A DNA stretch of 64,000 nucleotides from Slackia heliotrinireducens DSM 20476 (lineage in GTDB: Bacteria; Actinomycetota; Coriobacteriia; Coriobacteriales; Eggerthellaceae). A program made the translations under genes and the position numbers. The stretch is from positions 1,054,001-1,118,000 of the forward strand of contig NC_013165.1 in the NCBI RefSeq assembly GCF_000023885.1. Direction: 5' to 3'. The notes under the pieces were generated by a model, which made no database searches, had not been told where the DNA came from, and saw only the letters and a program-made list of their open reading frames with translations. Of the stretch, positions 52,892 through 62,398 are shown piece by piece (position 1 is the stretch's first letter; each line of letters opens with the position of its first letter).

Positions 52892-54211
52892 ATGAGCGAA
52901 ATTACCGTCATAAATCCGTTGAATCGTCCGTTGGTTGGAAGCATCGCAGTTCCTGGTGATAAAAGCATTTCGCATCGCAGCGTGCTCTTTTCCGCTATGG
53001 CGGAGGGCACGTCGCGCATTTCCGGCGTTTTGGACTCCGACGACGTGCGCTCTTCCATCCGCGTCGTCCAGCAGCTGGGCGCCCAGGTCAATTTGGAGAA
53101 GATGCCCGACGGCAGCCTGTCCGGCGGCATCACCGGGTGGGGCGCGGCCGGCCCCAAGCAGCCCGACGAACCTGTGGACTGCGGAAACTCCGGCACCACG
53201 GCCCGCCTTATCATGGGCATCCTGGCACCTTGGGATATCCAGGTCGAAATCACCGGCGACGCGTCGCTTCGGAGCAGGCCCATGCAGCGCGTGGCCACGC
53301 CGCTTGCCCGCATGGGTGCGCGTTTCCTTCCCGAGGGAACCTACACGCTGCCTATGACGGTATGCGGAACGAGCAAGCTCAAGGCCATCACCTATGAAAC
53401 CCCGGTGGCATCCGCCCAGGTAAAAACGGCCGTCTTGCTGGCTGGCCTTTCCGCGGAAGGAGAGACGCGCGTCGTTGAGCCGGCGCCTTCCCGCAACCAT
53501 ACCGAGCTCATGCTGCCCGAATACGGAGCCGAGACCATCGCTGCCACGCGCTTGGCCGGCGTCACCGGCCCCGTCACCTTGAAGGCCGCAGAAATCACCG
53601 TGCCGGGCGATCCGTCCTCCGCGGCGTTTCTGCTGTGCGCGGCGGCCATCATCCCCGGCAGCGCCGTCCAGATCGAAGGCGTCTCTTTGAACCCGGCCCG
53701 CATCGGGTTCCTCCGTACCTTGGAGCACATGGGCGTGGACGCGTCGCGGCGCAGCGTCACCGAGGGCGGCAAAGAGATCGTCGGCCTGCTGAACGCCGAA
53801 TACTGCCCGCACCTGCGCGGATGCGAAGTTCCCACCGAGAAGATCGCCTCGCTGGTCGATGAGGTCCCCATCCTGGCGTTGGTGGCGGCACATGCCCACG
53901 GCATCACGGTGTTCCGCGGCATCGACGAGCTCCGCGTGAAGGAGACCGACCGCGTGGCCGCCGTCATCGAGGGGCTGGGGGTGCTTGGCGTGGATGCCTG
54001 GACCGAAGGCAGCGACCTGTATGTAGAAGGCAACCCCGGGCTGAAGGTGCCCAAGGGTGCTCGGTTCAACGCCCACAACGACCATCGTCTGGCCATGACC
54101 TGGGCTGTCGCCGGCCTTGCCGGAAACGAGCCGGTACAGATCGAAGGCTACGACTCCATCGCCATCAGCTACCCCACGTTCATGCAGGATATCGACAGGC
54201 TCGCGAGATAG
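52892..54211 (+). CDS. aroA: 3-phosphoshikimate 1-carboxyvinyltransferase (EPSP synthase)
   Basis: Sixth step of the shikimate pathway: transfers the enolpyruvyl group of PEP to shikimate 3-phosphate. The 439-residue protein has the two six-fold inside-out barrel halves, with AVPGDKSISHRSVLFSAMAE, DCGNSGTTARLIMG (substrate site), ETRVVEPAPSRNHTELML and the late LRVKETDRVAAVIEGLGVLG. GAGGGG lies before the ATG. The neighbouring cmk gene is a frequent partner. Confidence 0.95.
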   Translation: MSEITVINPLNRPLVGSIAVPGDKSISHRSVLFSAMAEGTSRISGVLDSDDVRSSIRVVQQLGAQVNLEKMPDGSLSGGITGWGAAGPKQPDEPVDCGNSGTTARLIMGILAPWDIQVEITGDASLRSRPMQRVATPLARMGARFLPEGTYTLPMTVCGTSKLKAITYETPVASAQVKTAVLLAGLSAEGETRVVEPAPSRNHTELMLPEYGAETIAATRLAGVTGPVTLKAAEITVPGDPSSAAFLLCAAAIIPGSAVQIEGVSLNPARIGFLRTLEHMGVDASRRSVTEGGKEIVGLLNAEYCPHLRGCEVPTEKIASLVDEVPILALVAAHAHGITVFRGIDELRVKETDRVAAVIEGLGVLGVDAWTEGSDLYVEGNPGLKVPKGARFNAHNDHRLAMTWAVAGLAGNEPVQIEGYDSIAISYPTFMQDIDRLAR

Positions 54212-54279
54212 TTGTGATGGTGTGCCGAGCGTGACCCTCGCCTGGCCGCCACCTGCTAAAATACCCCCTGTGACTTTAC

Positions 54280-54307
54280 GATGCGGCGCACATTCGGGCG
54301 CCGCATC
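54280..54307 (+). terminator. Hairpin between aroA and cmk
   Basis: Stem GATGCGGCG/CGCCGCATC with a 10-nt loop, followed only by TTGAT, so termination is probably partial. A possible -10 (TAAAAT) lies just upstream. Confidence 0.5.
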
Positions 54308-54356
54308 TTGATGCGGACGGGTGTCCGGACGGGCGCCTTAAAGAAAGGTACGACTC

Positions 54357-55028
54357 ATGATCATCGCAATCGACGGCCCCTCCGGAGCCGGTAAATCCAC
54401 GGTGGCCACGGCTGTGGCCAGGCGACTCGGTTTCCATTGCCTGGACACCGGCGCCATGTACCGCTCCATCGCCTGGAAGGCCATCCAGCAGGGCGCCGAC
54501 CTGGCCGACGAGGCTGCGGTGGGCGCCATCGCCCAGACCTTCGACATCGCCTTCGAGCATGAAGAAGGCGACCCCAGGCCCAGCCGCGTGCTCATCGGGG
54601 GCGACGACGTGACCGCCGCCATCCGCACGGCCGAAATCGACCGTTCGGTCAGTGTGGTGAGCGCCCATCCCAGCGTGCGCGCCGCCCTGGTCGAGCAGCA
54701 GCGCCGCATCGCCGAGGGAGGCGACTACGTCATCGAGGGCCGCGACATCGGCACGGTGGTGTGCCCGAACGCCGAGGTCAAGGTGTTCCTGACGGCAACC
54801 AACGAAGCTCGCGCCCGCCGTCGCGTGGCCCAGAACGCCGAGCGCGGCGTGGGCTCTGTGGACTTCGAAGAGGTACTGGCCGACATCATCCGCCGCGACG
54901 AGCTGGATTCGAGCCGCGCCACGGCTCCGCTGGTCCAGGCCGACGACGCCGTGCTGGTGGATTCCTCGGACAAGACCATCAACGAGGTCATCGACGCGAT
55001 CTGCGCCATGGCCGATGCCCGGGCGTAA
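54357..55028 (+). CDS. cmk: Cytidylate kinase
   Basis: Phosphorylates CMP and dCMP with ATP. The 223-residue protein has the P-loop IDGPSGAGKSTVATAVA at the start, the NMP-binding CLDTGAMYRSIAWKA and the DYVIEGRDIGTVVCP motif (about residue 122). AAGAAAGG precedes the ATG. It starts a block cmk-plsC-ispH-DUF512-der-plsY-gpsA, with short gaps, that is conserved in Gram-positive genomes. Confidence 0.95.
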   Translation: MIIAIDGPSGAGKSTVATAVARRLGFHCLDTGAMYRSIAWKAIQQGADLADEAAVGAIAQTFDIAFEHEEGDPRPSRVLIGGDDVTAAIRTAEIDRSVSVVSAHPSVRAALVEQQRRIAEGGDYVIEGRDIGTVVCPNAEVKVFLTATNEARARRRVAQNAERGVGSVDFEEVLADIIRRDELDSSRATAPLVQADDAVLVDSSDKTINEVIDAICAMADARA

Positions 55029-55055
55029 CCGCCGAGGTTCGTGAAAGGACCATCC

Positions 55056-55862
55056 ATGATTTCCTACGAGAAGATCTGGGACATGCCTGTCATGACCGCG
55101 GCCCAGCGCGGACAGGGCGACGACAAGACCGAGCCGTACAGTTCGCAGGTCATGGGCAACATCATCTACGCGGTGGTGGGCCTCATCTGCAAGGTCGCCT
55201 TCCGCTACAACGCCGAGGGGTTGGAAAACTTCCGTCAGTTTGCCGGCAAACAGGGCTGCGTGGTGGTGAGCGCCCACAGGTCGTTTTTGGATCCGGTGTT
55301 TCTGTGGCTGACGGCCCGTCCCAGCCAATGGATCCGCTTCATGGCCCGCGAGAACATCTTCCCCAAAGCCAACGGGCTTTTGGGCTGGATCTGCTCCAAG
55401 GTGGGGGCGTTTCCCATCAAGCGCGATTCCGCCGACCGTACGGCCATCAAGCGCGCGGCGGCCATGCTGAAGCGCGGCGAGAACGTGGGCATCTTTCCGG
55501 AGGGAACCCGTCGCGGCCGCGGCACGACGAAGCTTTCGCTGCACAGCGGTGCGGCGTTCATCGCCCGCATGGGCAAGGCGCCCATGGTGCCGACGGGCAT
55601 CCGCAACGTCGAGAACATCAAGCCGCCCGAGGCCAGGTTCGTCCGCTTCCCGAAGGTCACGGTGGTGTACGGCACGCCTGTGAACTTGGAAGATTTTGAT
55701 TTTCTTCCGAAAGCGGAGCGTTTGGACGCGGCCTCTTGGTATGTCATGCGAGAATGCTATGCATTGCATGACGGCGTGCCGCGCGAGGATGTGGACATGG
55801 CGTCCCTCTTCCCAGAGGCGAAGGACTACACCCAAGTGTTCGCCGAACACGCCATTCCGTAA
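55056..55862 (+). CDS. plsC: 1-acylglycerol-3-phosphate acyltransferase family protein (PlsC type)
   Basis: Adds the second acyl chain in phosphatidic acid synthesis at the inner membrane. The 268-residue protein has the acyltransferase motifs: AHRSFLDPVF (H-x4-D, about residue 74), FPIKRDS, and FPEGTRRGRGTTKLS (about 147), and PMVPTGIRN. ATG 55056 has GAAAGGAC upstream; an in-frame GTG five codons earlier lacks a site. It follows cmk by 27 bp and precedes ispH by 51 bp. Confidence 0.9.
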   Translation: MISYEKIWDMPVMTAAQRGQGDDKTEPYSSQVMGNIIYAVVGLICKVAFRYNAEGLENFRQFAGKQGCVVVSAHRSFLDPVFLWLTARPSQWIRFMARENIFPKANGLLGWICSKVGAFPIKRDSADRTAIKRAAAMLKRGENVGIFPEGTRRGRGTTKLSLHSGAAFIARMGKAPMVPTGIRNVENIKPPEARFVRFPKVTVVYGTPVNLEDFDFLPKAERLDAASWYVMRECYALHDGVPREDVDMASLFPEAKDYTQVFAEHAIP

Positions 55863-55913
55863 ACGATCATGCGCCGCCCCTTACGGGGCGCGTATTCATT
55901 GGAGGTAACACAC

Positions 55914-56744
55914 ATGGAGATTCTCCGTGCCAAGCATGCCGGCGTCTGCTACGGTGTCGAGCGCGCGCTCGACATGGTATCGGCCGCATCCATGGATGGC
56001 GACGAAGACACCTTCACGCTGGGGCCGCTCATCCATAATCCGCAGGTGGTTGCCAAGCTGGAAAGCCGCGGCGTGCGTGCAGTCGACGGCCCCGAGCAGG
56101 TCGACCACGGCATCGTCATCCTGCGCACCCACGGGGTTGAACCTCACATCGCGGCCGATCTCAAGTCCCGCGACCTGACGGTCATCGACGCGACGTGCCC
56201 GCATGTGGCCAAGGCCCAGCGGTCCGCCGCCAACCTGGCCGACACCTGCGGCACGGTGCTCATCATCGGACGCGCCGAGCATCCGGAAATCCGAAGCGTT
56301 CGCGAATACGCAGGCGAGAAGGCCATCGTCGTGGCCGACGTCGACGAGGTGCCCGAGCATCTCGAAGAGCCGGTGGGCGTCATCGTGCAGACCACCGAAA
56401 GCAAGGAGAAACTGCAGGCCGTGGTGAACGAGCTTGAGGCCCGCGGTGTCGAGACCCAGGTCAAGAACACCATCTGCTTTGCAACCCGCCAGCGCCAGGA
56501 TGCCGCGGCGGCCCTGGCAGACGAGGTTGACGCCATGGTGGTCATCGGCGGTAAGAACTCGTCGAACACCACGCATCTCTACGAGATCTGCCGCGACCAT
56601 TGCGACCGCTCGTACTTCGTCGAGACCAAAGAGGAGCTCGACCCGTCCTGGTTCTCGGCCACCGACCGCGTGGGCGTGACGGCCGGCGCCTCCACTCCCG
56701 ACTACCAGATCGAGGACGTCATCTCGTATTTGGAATCGCTGTAA
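55914..56744 (+). CDS. ispH: 4-hydroxy-3-methylbut-2-enyl diphosphate reductase IspH
   Basis: Last enzyme of the MEP pathway, a 4Fe-4S protein that makes IPP and DMAPP. The 276-residue protein has the first cluster Cys in AKHAGVCYGVERAL (about residue 12), the second in DATCPHVAKAQ (about 93) and the third in NTICFATRQRQDAA (about 188), plus GGKNSSNTTHLYEIC. GGAGG is 8 bp upstream of the ATG; the frame extends left without a start site. Twelve bases separate it from the DUF512 gene. Confidence 0.94.
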   Translation: MEILRAKHAGVCYGVERALDMVSAASMDGDEDTFTLGPLIHNPQVVAKLESRGVRAVDGPEQVDHGIVILRTHGVEPHIAADLKSRDLTVIDATCPHVAKAQRSAANLADTCGTVLIIGRAEHPEIRSVREYAGEKAIVVADVDEVPEHLEEPVGVIVQTTESKEKLQAVVNELEARGVETQVKNTICFATRQRQDAAAALADEVDAMVVIGGKNSSNTTHLYEICRDHCDRSYFVETKEELDPSWFSATDRVGVTAGASTPDYQIEDVISYLESL

Positions 56745-56756
56745 GTCGGTGGTTGC

Positions 56757-58130
56757 ATGACGGAGAAACGAACGGTCCACGAATACCCAGGCAACCCCGC
56801 CCGCCCCATGGCGCGCATATTGGAGGTCGAGGAATATTCCCCTGCCTTTGACGCCGGTTTCGAGCCGGGATGCATCGTCACGGCCGTCAACGGACATCCG
56901 TTGCGGGACATGATCGACTGGCAGTGGTATTCCGACGGCTACGAGGTGGAGCTGTCCTACATCGATTTGGACGGCGACGAAGGCACCGTGGTGCTGGAGC
57001 GGGAAGAAGGGGAGTCCTGGGGCATCACCTTCGACGGCGCCATCTTCGACGGTATCCGCGTCTGCCGCAACGCGTGCATGTTCTGCTTCATGCGCATGCT
57101 GCCGAAGGAATCCCGCGACACGCTCATGTTGCGTGACGACGACTGGCGGCTCAGCTTCCTGCAGGGCAACTTCACCACGCTCACGAACCTTTCCGAGGAG
57201 GATGCCGACGAGATCACCGAGCGCCACGTTTCTCCTCTGCGCGTGTCGCTGCACTGCATCTCGCCCGAGGTGCGCAGCAAGATGATCGGTCGCCATGCCG
57301 ACCACGGCGTGCGCATGATGGAGAAGCTTCTGGCCGGCGGCATCGAGCTGTACATGCAGATCGTGCTGCTGCCGGGCGTCAACGACGGCGCCGAGCTCAT
57401 GAAGACCCTGGCCTGGGCCTATCTGCATGAGGGCATCGCCAACGTTGGCATCGTGCCTTTGGGTTTCACCAAGCATCAGACCGCCTTCGACAAAAGCTTC
57501 AACGATCGCGAGGCCGCCCTTGAAGTGGTCGAAGCCGTCGAGGCGTTCCAGAAGCATGCCATGGCCGAACGCGGCTGCGCGTGGGTGTATCTGGCCGACG
57601 AGTTCTACAGCAACGCCTATCCGGACGACCTTCTGGACCACCTGCCGCCTGCCGAGCATTACGGCGCGTTCGACATGTTCGAAGACGGCATCGGCATCAT
57701 CCGCTCCTTCGTGGACGATTGGCAGCAGCAGGGCCAGGCCGTATCCGAGCTCGCGCAGGTGCTTGAGGACGAAGGCGTCCGCGTGTACTACGTGTTCGGC
57801 GAAGCCATGCGCGAGACGTTCACGCCGCTGGTGGAGGCGAGCCCGCTGAAAGGCCTGCTCATCCCCCTGTACGTGAAGAACGAGTTCTTCGGCGGCAACG
57901 TGGACGTGACGGGTCTTCTAAGCGGCGTCGACGTGGCGCGGGCCATCCGCGGCGTATCGGCCCACGATTACGTGGTGCTGCCCCGGGTCATGTTCAACTC
58001 CGACATGATCACGCTTGACGATATGACTGTTGACGATATTCGGGATACGGCAGGCATGCCCGTGACCGTGGTATCCTGTAATGCATACGAATTTCTTCCC
58101 GAGATTCGGGAACTAGTTGAAGGATATTAA
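56757..58130 (+). CDS. DUF512 radical-SAM-like protein with an N-terminal PDZ domain
   Basis: A 457-residue protein of the DUF512 family, which is widespread in Gram-positive bacteria and located next to der. Residues about 18-75 form a PDZ-like domain (VEEYSPAFDAGFEPGCIVTA, VNGHPLRDMIDWQWYSDGYE). The cluster-like cysteines are in RVCRNACMFCFMRMLPKESR (C-x3-C-x2-C, about residue 103), typical of radical SAM enzymes, and the barrel-like region follows. The cellular role is not settled in the literature; membrane or secretion links have been proposed. The start ATG has no strong site; it is 12 bp after ispH. Confidence 0.85.
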   Translation: MTEKRTVHEYPGNPARPMARILEVEEYSPAFDAGFEPGCIVTAVNGHPLRDMIDWQWYSDGYEVELSYIDLDGDEGTVVLEREEGESWGITFDGAIFDGIRVCRNACMFCFMRMLPKESRDTLMLRDDDWRLSFLQGNFTTLTNLSEEDADEITERHVSPLRVSLHCISPEVRSKMIGRHADHGVRMMEKLLAGGIELYMQIVLLPGVNDGAELMKTLAWAYLHEGIANVGIVPLGFTKHQTAFDKSFNDREAALEVVEAVEAFQKHAMAERGCAWVYLADEFYSNAYPDDLLDHLPPAEHYGAFDMFEDGIGIIRSFVDDWQQQGQAVSELAQVLEDEGVRVYYVFGEAMRETFTPLVEASPLKGLLIPLYVKNEFFGGNVDVTGLLSGVDVARAIRGVSAHDYVVLPRVMFNSDMITLDDMTVDDIRDTAGMPVTVVSCNAYEFLPEIRELVEGY

Positions 58131-58132
58131 TT

Positions 58133-59449
58133 ATGTCTCTGCCTATTGTGGCCGTTGTCGGCCGCCCCAACGTGGGCAAATCCACGTTCGTGAACCGCAT
58201 CGCCCATGCTGACGATGCCATTGTCCACGAGATGCGCGGCGTTACCCGCGACCGCTCCTACCATAACGCCGACTGGCGCGGCGTCCACTTCACGCTCATC
58301 GATACCGGCGGTATCGAGATGGGTGACGACGACGCGTTCCAGAGCTCCATCCGCGACCAGGCTTTCATGGCGGCCGACGAAGCCGACGTCATCCTGTTCA
58401 TGGTGGACGGCAAGACCGGCATCACCGCCGACGACGAAGAGGTCGCCCGCGTGCTGCGCAAGGTGGACACGCCGGTGTTCCTGCTGGTCAACAAGATGGA
58501 CAACCCGTCCAAGATGGAAGAGAACTGGGAGTTCTACAGCCTGGGGCTGGGCGATCCCCGCTCCATCTCGTCCACCCATGGGCACGGCACGGGCGACCTG
58601 CTCGACGAAGTGGTCGCCATCCTGCGCGAGCTGCCGGAGCGCGAGGACGAACCCGCTGAAGAGGGCATCAACGTGGCCATCATCGGCCGTCCGAACGCCG
58701 GCAAGTCGTCGTTGACCAACCGCCTCATCGGCAGGGACCGCTCCATCGTCAGCGACGTGGCCGGAACCACCCGCGACGCCATCGACACCCGCGTCGAGCA
58801 TGACGGCAAGGTGTACACCATCGTGGATACCGCAGGTCTGCGCCGCAAGAGCCAGATCGACGAGGATGTTGAATACTACAGCTACGTCCGCGCCATGCGC
58901 GCAATCGACCGCGCCGACGTGGCCATCCTGGTGATGGACGCTACGCTGGGCCTGACCGACCAGGACCAGCGCGTCGCGGGCTACGCCAACGAGCGCGGCT
59001 GCGCCCTGATCATCCTGCTCAACAAGCGCGACGTGGTGGAGTCGGGAGATGTGCTCGACGGCTTGCGCGAGGATGTGGGCGACCGCATGACCTTCGTGAA
59101 CTACGCGCCTGTGATCAGCATCTCCGCCCTGACGGGCAAAGGCGTGCTGCGCATCTGGGATGCCATCGACGAGGTGTACGCCAACTACTCGCAGACCGTT
59201 TCCACCAGCAAGCTCAACAACTGGCTGGAAGGCATCCGACAGTTCGGCCACACCGTCAACAAGGGCAAGCGCACCCTGAAGCTCAAGTACATGACGCAGA
59301 CCCACAATCAGCCGCCTCAGTTCACCATCTTCTGCAACCATCCGGATTTGGTGACCGACAACTACGAGCGATTCCTGGAGAACCGCCTGCGTAAGGAGTT
59401 CGACTTCACGGGCACGCCCATCAACCTGAAGTTCAAGAGAAGGGACTAA
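58133..59449 (+). CDS. der: Ribosome biogenesis GTPase Der (EngA)
   Basis: Double GTPase essential for 50S assembly. The 438-residue protein has G1 motifs GRPNVGKS (about residue 9) and GRPNAGKS (about 185), G3 DTGGIE and DTAGLR, G4 NKMD and NKRD, and the C-terminal KH-like domain (about 345-438; LNNWLEGIRQFGHTVNKGKR). It starts 2 bp after the DUF512 gene, so translation is coupled. The plsY gene follows after 6 bp. Confidence 0.95.
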   Translation: MSLPIVAVVGRPNVGKSTFVNRIAHADDAIVHEMRGVTRDRSYHNADWRGVHFTLIDTGGIEMGDDDAFQSSIRDQAFMAADEADVILFMVDGKTGITADDEEVARVLRKVDTPVFLLVNKMDNPSKMEENWEFYSLGLGDPRSISSTHGHGTGDLLDEVVAILRELPEREDEPAEEGINVAIIGRPNAGKSSLTNRLIGRDRSIVSDVAGTTRDAIDTRVEHDGKVYTIVDTAGLRRKSQIDEDVEYYSYVRAMRAIDRADVAILVMDATLGLTDQDQRVAGYANERGCALIILLNKRDVVESGDVLDGLREDVGDRMTFVNYAPVISISALTGKGVLRIWDAIDEVYANYSQTVSTSKLNNWLEGIRQFGHTVNKGKRTLKLKYMTQTHNQPPQFTIFCNHPDLVTDNYERFLENRLRKEFDFTGTPINLKFKRRD

Positions 59450-59455
59450 CCTGGG

Positions 59456-60100
59456 ATGACTGCGATTGCGGTACTGATTACGTTCGTTGCTTCATTCGCT
59501 TTGGGATCCGTACCTTGGGGTCTTATCATCTCGCGCGTGTTCTACCACACGGACATACGCGCCCACGGCTCGGGCAACATCGGCACGACCAACGCCATGC
59601 GCACCATGGGCAAGAAGGCGGGCGTCGCGGTGTTCCTGCTGGACTTCGGGAAAGGCGTCCTGTCGGGGCTTATCGGCATCGCCTGCGCCCACTTCCTGCT
59701 GCCCGACAACGCGGCGGTGTCCCGCGATGCGCTGCTGGCCTTTGCCATGGCGGGCTGCGTCTGGGGCCATATCTTCAGTCCGTGGCTGAACTTCCACGGC
59801 GGCAAAGGCATCGCCGTGGCCATCGGCGCGCTGTACGTCACCTTCGGGTTTGTGCCGGCAAGCGTCGAGCTGTTCGTCATTTTCGCCATCCTCGTGCTGG
59901 CCACACGCTACGTGTCGCTGGGGTCGGTGGCCGCAGCGGCCGCCTGCCCGTTTATCGCCGCGTTCCTGTACTGGGGCGACTGGCTGACCATCCTACTGTA
60001 TCTGGCTGCCGCCTCCACCGTCGTATGGGCGCATCGCGGCAACATCAAGCGGCTGCTGGACGGCACCGAACGCCGTATCGGCGACCCGAAAGAAGAATAG
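59456..60100 (+). CDS. plsY: Glycerol-3-phosphate acyltransferase PlsY
   Basis: Membrane enzyme that transfers the acyl group of acyl-phosphate to glycerol 3-phosphate, the first step of phospholipid synthesis. The 214-residue protein has about five to seven membrane segments and the family motifs: SVPWGLIISR, SGNIGTTNAMRTMGKKAG (about residue 37), and HGGKGIAVAIGALY (about 115). It works with PlsC upstream. It is 45 bp before gpsA. Confidence 0.92.
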   Translation: MTAIAVLITFVASFALGSVPWGLIISRVFYHTDIRAHGSGNIGTTNAMRTMGKKAGVAVFLLDFGKGVLSGLIGIACAHFLLPDNAAVSRDALLAFAMAGCVWGHIFSPWLNFHGGKGIAVAIGALYVTFGFVPASVELFVIFAILVLATRYVSLGSVAAAAACPFIAAFLYWGDWLTILLYLAAASTVVWAHRGNIKRLLDGTERRIGDPKEE

Positions 60101-60145
60101 GCCGGCGGCTTTTTCATTCCTGTCCGACCGTCAAGGAGGCATGAC

Positions 60146-61138
60146 ATGAAAGTATCTGTTATCGGAGCGGGGTCTTGGGGCACTGCGCTGGCGAACCTGC
60201 TGGCGTCCCAAGGCAACGACGTATGCATGTGGGCCCGCAAGCCCGAGGTGTGCGAATCCATCAACACCCGTCACGTGAACCCGCGCTATCTGGTCAACTC
60301 CACGCTTGACGAGCGCCTGCGCGCATCGTCGGACTTCGCGGAGGTGCTCAAGGGCACCGAGGCCGTGGTTGTGGTCACGCCTTCGTCCATCCTGCGCCAG
60401 ACCGCCGAGGCCATCGCGCCTTACATCACCAGCGTGACGCCCATCGTCATCTGCAGCAAGGGTGTGGAAGAGGGGACGGGCCTGCTTCCTGTCGAGATCT
60501 TCGAAGACGTTTTGGGACACCTAGGGCGCCTTGCCGGCCTGACCGGACCGAACCATGCCGAAGAGGTGATCAAAGCCCTGCCTTCAGGCACGGTCATCGC
60601 GGCTTTCAGGTTGAAAACAGCGAAGTTCTTCCAGGAGCTGTTCGCAGCGCCTTATTTCCGCACGTACGTGTCCAGCGATGTGATCGGCGCCGAAATCTGC
60701 GCGGCCTACAAAAACGTGGTGGCCATCGCCGTGGGCGCCGCATACGGCATGGGGCTGGGCGACAACACCGCATCGCTTATCATGACCCGCGGCCTGGCCG
60801 AAATGGGCCGGCTGGTCACGGCGTGCGGCGGCAACTCCATGACCTGCATGGGCCTGGCCGGCGTGGGCGATTTGGAAGTCACCTGCATGTCGGAGCATTC
60901 CCGCAACCGCACCTTCGGCTACCGCCTTGCCAAGGGCACGACCCTTGAGGAGTACAAGGCCGAGACCCACATGGTGGTGGAGGGTGCCGTGGCATGCCGG
61001 ACGCTGCACACGCTGGCGTCGGAGCATGGCGTCGACCTGCCTATCGCGCAGGCCGTGCGGGCCATCGTCTGGGAGGGTGCAACCCTTCAGGATGTGGCTG
61101 TGGCGCTGCTGGACCGCCCTCTCAAGGCAGAGTTTTAA
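60146..61138 (+). CDS. gpsA: NAD(P)-dependent glycerol-3-phosphate dehydrogenase
   Basis: Reduces dihydroxyacetone phosphate to sn-glycerol 3-phosphate for lipids, supplying PlsY. The 330-residue protein has the Rossmann GAGSWGTALANLLASQG (about residues 6-22), TGPNHAEEVIKALPSGTVIA, the catalytic Lys in CAAYKNVVAIAVGAAYG (about 190), and the substrate motif HSRNRTFGYRLAKG. CAAGGAGG precedes the ATG. A weak hairpin GGGGCA/TGCCCC (61230-61247) lies about 90 bp downstream. Confidence 0.94.
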   Translation: MKVSVIGAGSWGTALANLLASQGNDVCMWARKPEVCESINTRHVNPRYLVNSTLDERLRASSDFAEVLKGTEAVVVVTPSSILRQTAEAIAPYITSVTPIVICSKGVEEGTGLLPVEIFEDVLGHLGRLAGLTGPNHAEEVIKALPSGTVIAAFRLKTAKFFQELFAAPYFRTYVSSDVIGAEICAAYKNVVAIAVGAAYGMGLGDNTASLIMTRGLAEMGRLVTACGGNSMTCMGLAGVGDLEVTCMSEHSRNRTFGYRLAKGTTLEEYKAETHMVVEGAVACRTLHTLASEHGVDLPIAQAVRAIVWEGATLQDVAVALLDRPLKAEF

Positions 61139-61389
61139 GGCTTGGCATCATGCCGCACCTGCCGCAGCGGTGGAGCGGACAACGTCTTCCATAAGAAATA
61201 GGGGCGTCAACACGGCGCCCTTTCCATACGGGGCATCTGGTTGCCCCCTCTTCGGCGACCAAGGGTCGAGGTCGTTCTTCCTGACGCTCTCGATGCCGTC
61301 ATGGCCCGTTTTCCGTTCGCTTCCCGAAGATGCATCGCATATCGGGTATGATGGCTTCGAACCGAACGTCGTTGGAAGGAGTCCGAACC

Positions 61390-62334
61390 ATGGGATTGTT
61401 TGACGGCTTGACGAAAGAGAAGCACTGCGCGGTCTGCGGCAAAGAAGTCGGCCTGTTCGGCAAGGCGAAGCTGAAGGACGGCAACTACGTATGCGATGAC
61501 TGTTCCGCTAAGTTCTCGCCGTTCATGAGCGGCTGGAAGGCCTATCCCATCGAGAAGATCAACGACCATCTGGCGTACCGCGAGGCAAACGAGATGGCGT
61601 TGCAGGAATTCGCGGCCACCGACACGTTCGGCGCCGCCACCAAAGTGGTGGTGGACTCCCGCAAGGGCTGGTTCATCGTGACGAGCCGGGACCCGTGGCG
61701 CGAGGGCAACCCCGACATCATCGGGTTCAACCAGGTTGCGAACTGCTCGTACAGCGTCTCCGAGACCAAAACCGAGATCTACAAGGTGAACGAGCCGGGG
61801 CACCGCGAGTCTTACGAACCGAAACGGTACGACACCGATTACGACATATTCGTCACCATCGAGGTCGATTCGCCCTGGTACAGCACCATCCGGTTCAAGA
61901 CGAATCCGTCGCGCATCAAGGTGAAGGGCAGCAAGGAGTGGGACGCCGCCGAAGCCGAGGCCCAACGCATCCAGGACTTGATGATGGGCGTGCGCAACCT
62001 GTCCCGTCAGGCCGAAATCGAAGCGCAGCTGTCGGCTCTGCGGGTCGAGAAGGCCGCTGAGCCCGAACCTGCGAACGAGGTCGCGGCCGCGCCTGATGCA
62101 GGCGCATGGGCGTGCTCTTGCGGGCAGCAGGGCAACACAGGCAACTTCTGCCAGAACTGCGGAAGCCCCAAGCCCGGCCCCTCCGAGTGGACTTGCGAAT
62201 GCGGCGCGGCCAACTCCGGCAACTTCTGCCAGAACTGCGGAAAGCCCCGTCCCGAGGCCGCATCCTGGCAGTGCGAGTGCGGGTCCGTGAACACCTCCAA
62301 GTTCTGCGGCAATTGCGGCAAACCCCGTCCGTAG
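61390..62334 (+). CDS. DUF4428-type protein with three C-terminal zinc ribbons
   Basis: A 314-residue cytoplasmic protein. It opens with a small Cys4 zinc module (KHCAVCGKEVGLFGKAKL, then YVCDDCSAK, residues about 10-40) of the DUF4428 kind. Next is a beta-rich domain (about 75-200; GWFIVTSRDPWREGNPDIIG, YDTDYDIFVTIEVDSPWYST), then a charged linker. Finally there are three tandem zinc-ribbon repeats, each with WxCxCG...FCxxCGxPxP (WACSCGQQGNTGNFCQNCG and two related copies, about 244-314). GGAAGGAGT lies before the ATG, and an extended -10 (GGG-TATGAT) upstream. The role is unknown; adaptor or nucleic-acid binding is possible. Confidence 0.75.
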   Translation: MGLFDGLTKEKHCAVCGKEVGLFGKAKLKDGNYVCDDCSAKFSPFMSGWKAYPIEKINDHLAYREANEMALQEFAATDTFGAATKVVVDSRKGWFIVTSRDPWREGNPDIIGFNQVANCSYSVSETKTEIYKVNEPGHRESYEPKRYDTDYDIFVTIEVDSPWYSTIRFKTNPSRIKVKGSKEWDAAEAEAQRIQDLMMGVRNLSRQAEIEAQLSALRVEKAAEPEPANEVAAAPDAGAWACSCGQQGNTGNFCQNCGSPKPGPSEWTCECGAANSGNFCQNCGKPRPEAASWQCECGSVNTSKFCGNCGKPRP

Positions 62335-62358
62335 GGAAGCGGGGTCTGCCTGAGATTG

Positions 62359-62391
62359 TCTGCAAAACATGAATTCGTGAGGTTTTGCAGA
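62359..62391 (+). terminator. Inverted repeat after the zinc-ribbon gene
   Basis: Perfect 10-bp stem TCTGCAAAAC/GTTTTGCAGA with a 13-nt loop, but no T run. It ends just before the tRNA-Pro promoter and might also block read-through. Confidence 0.55.
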
Positions 62392-62398
62392 TTGGCTC

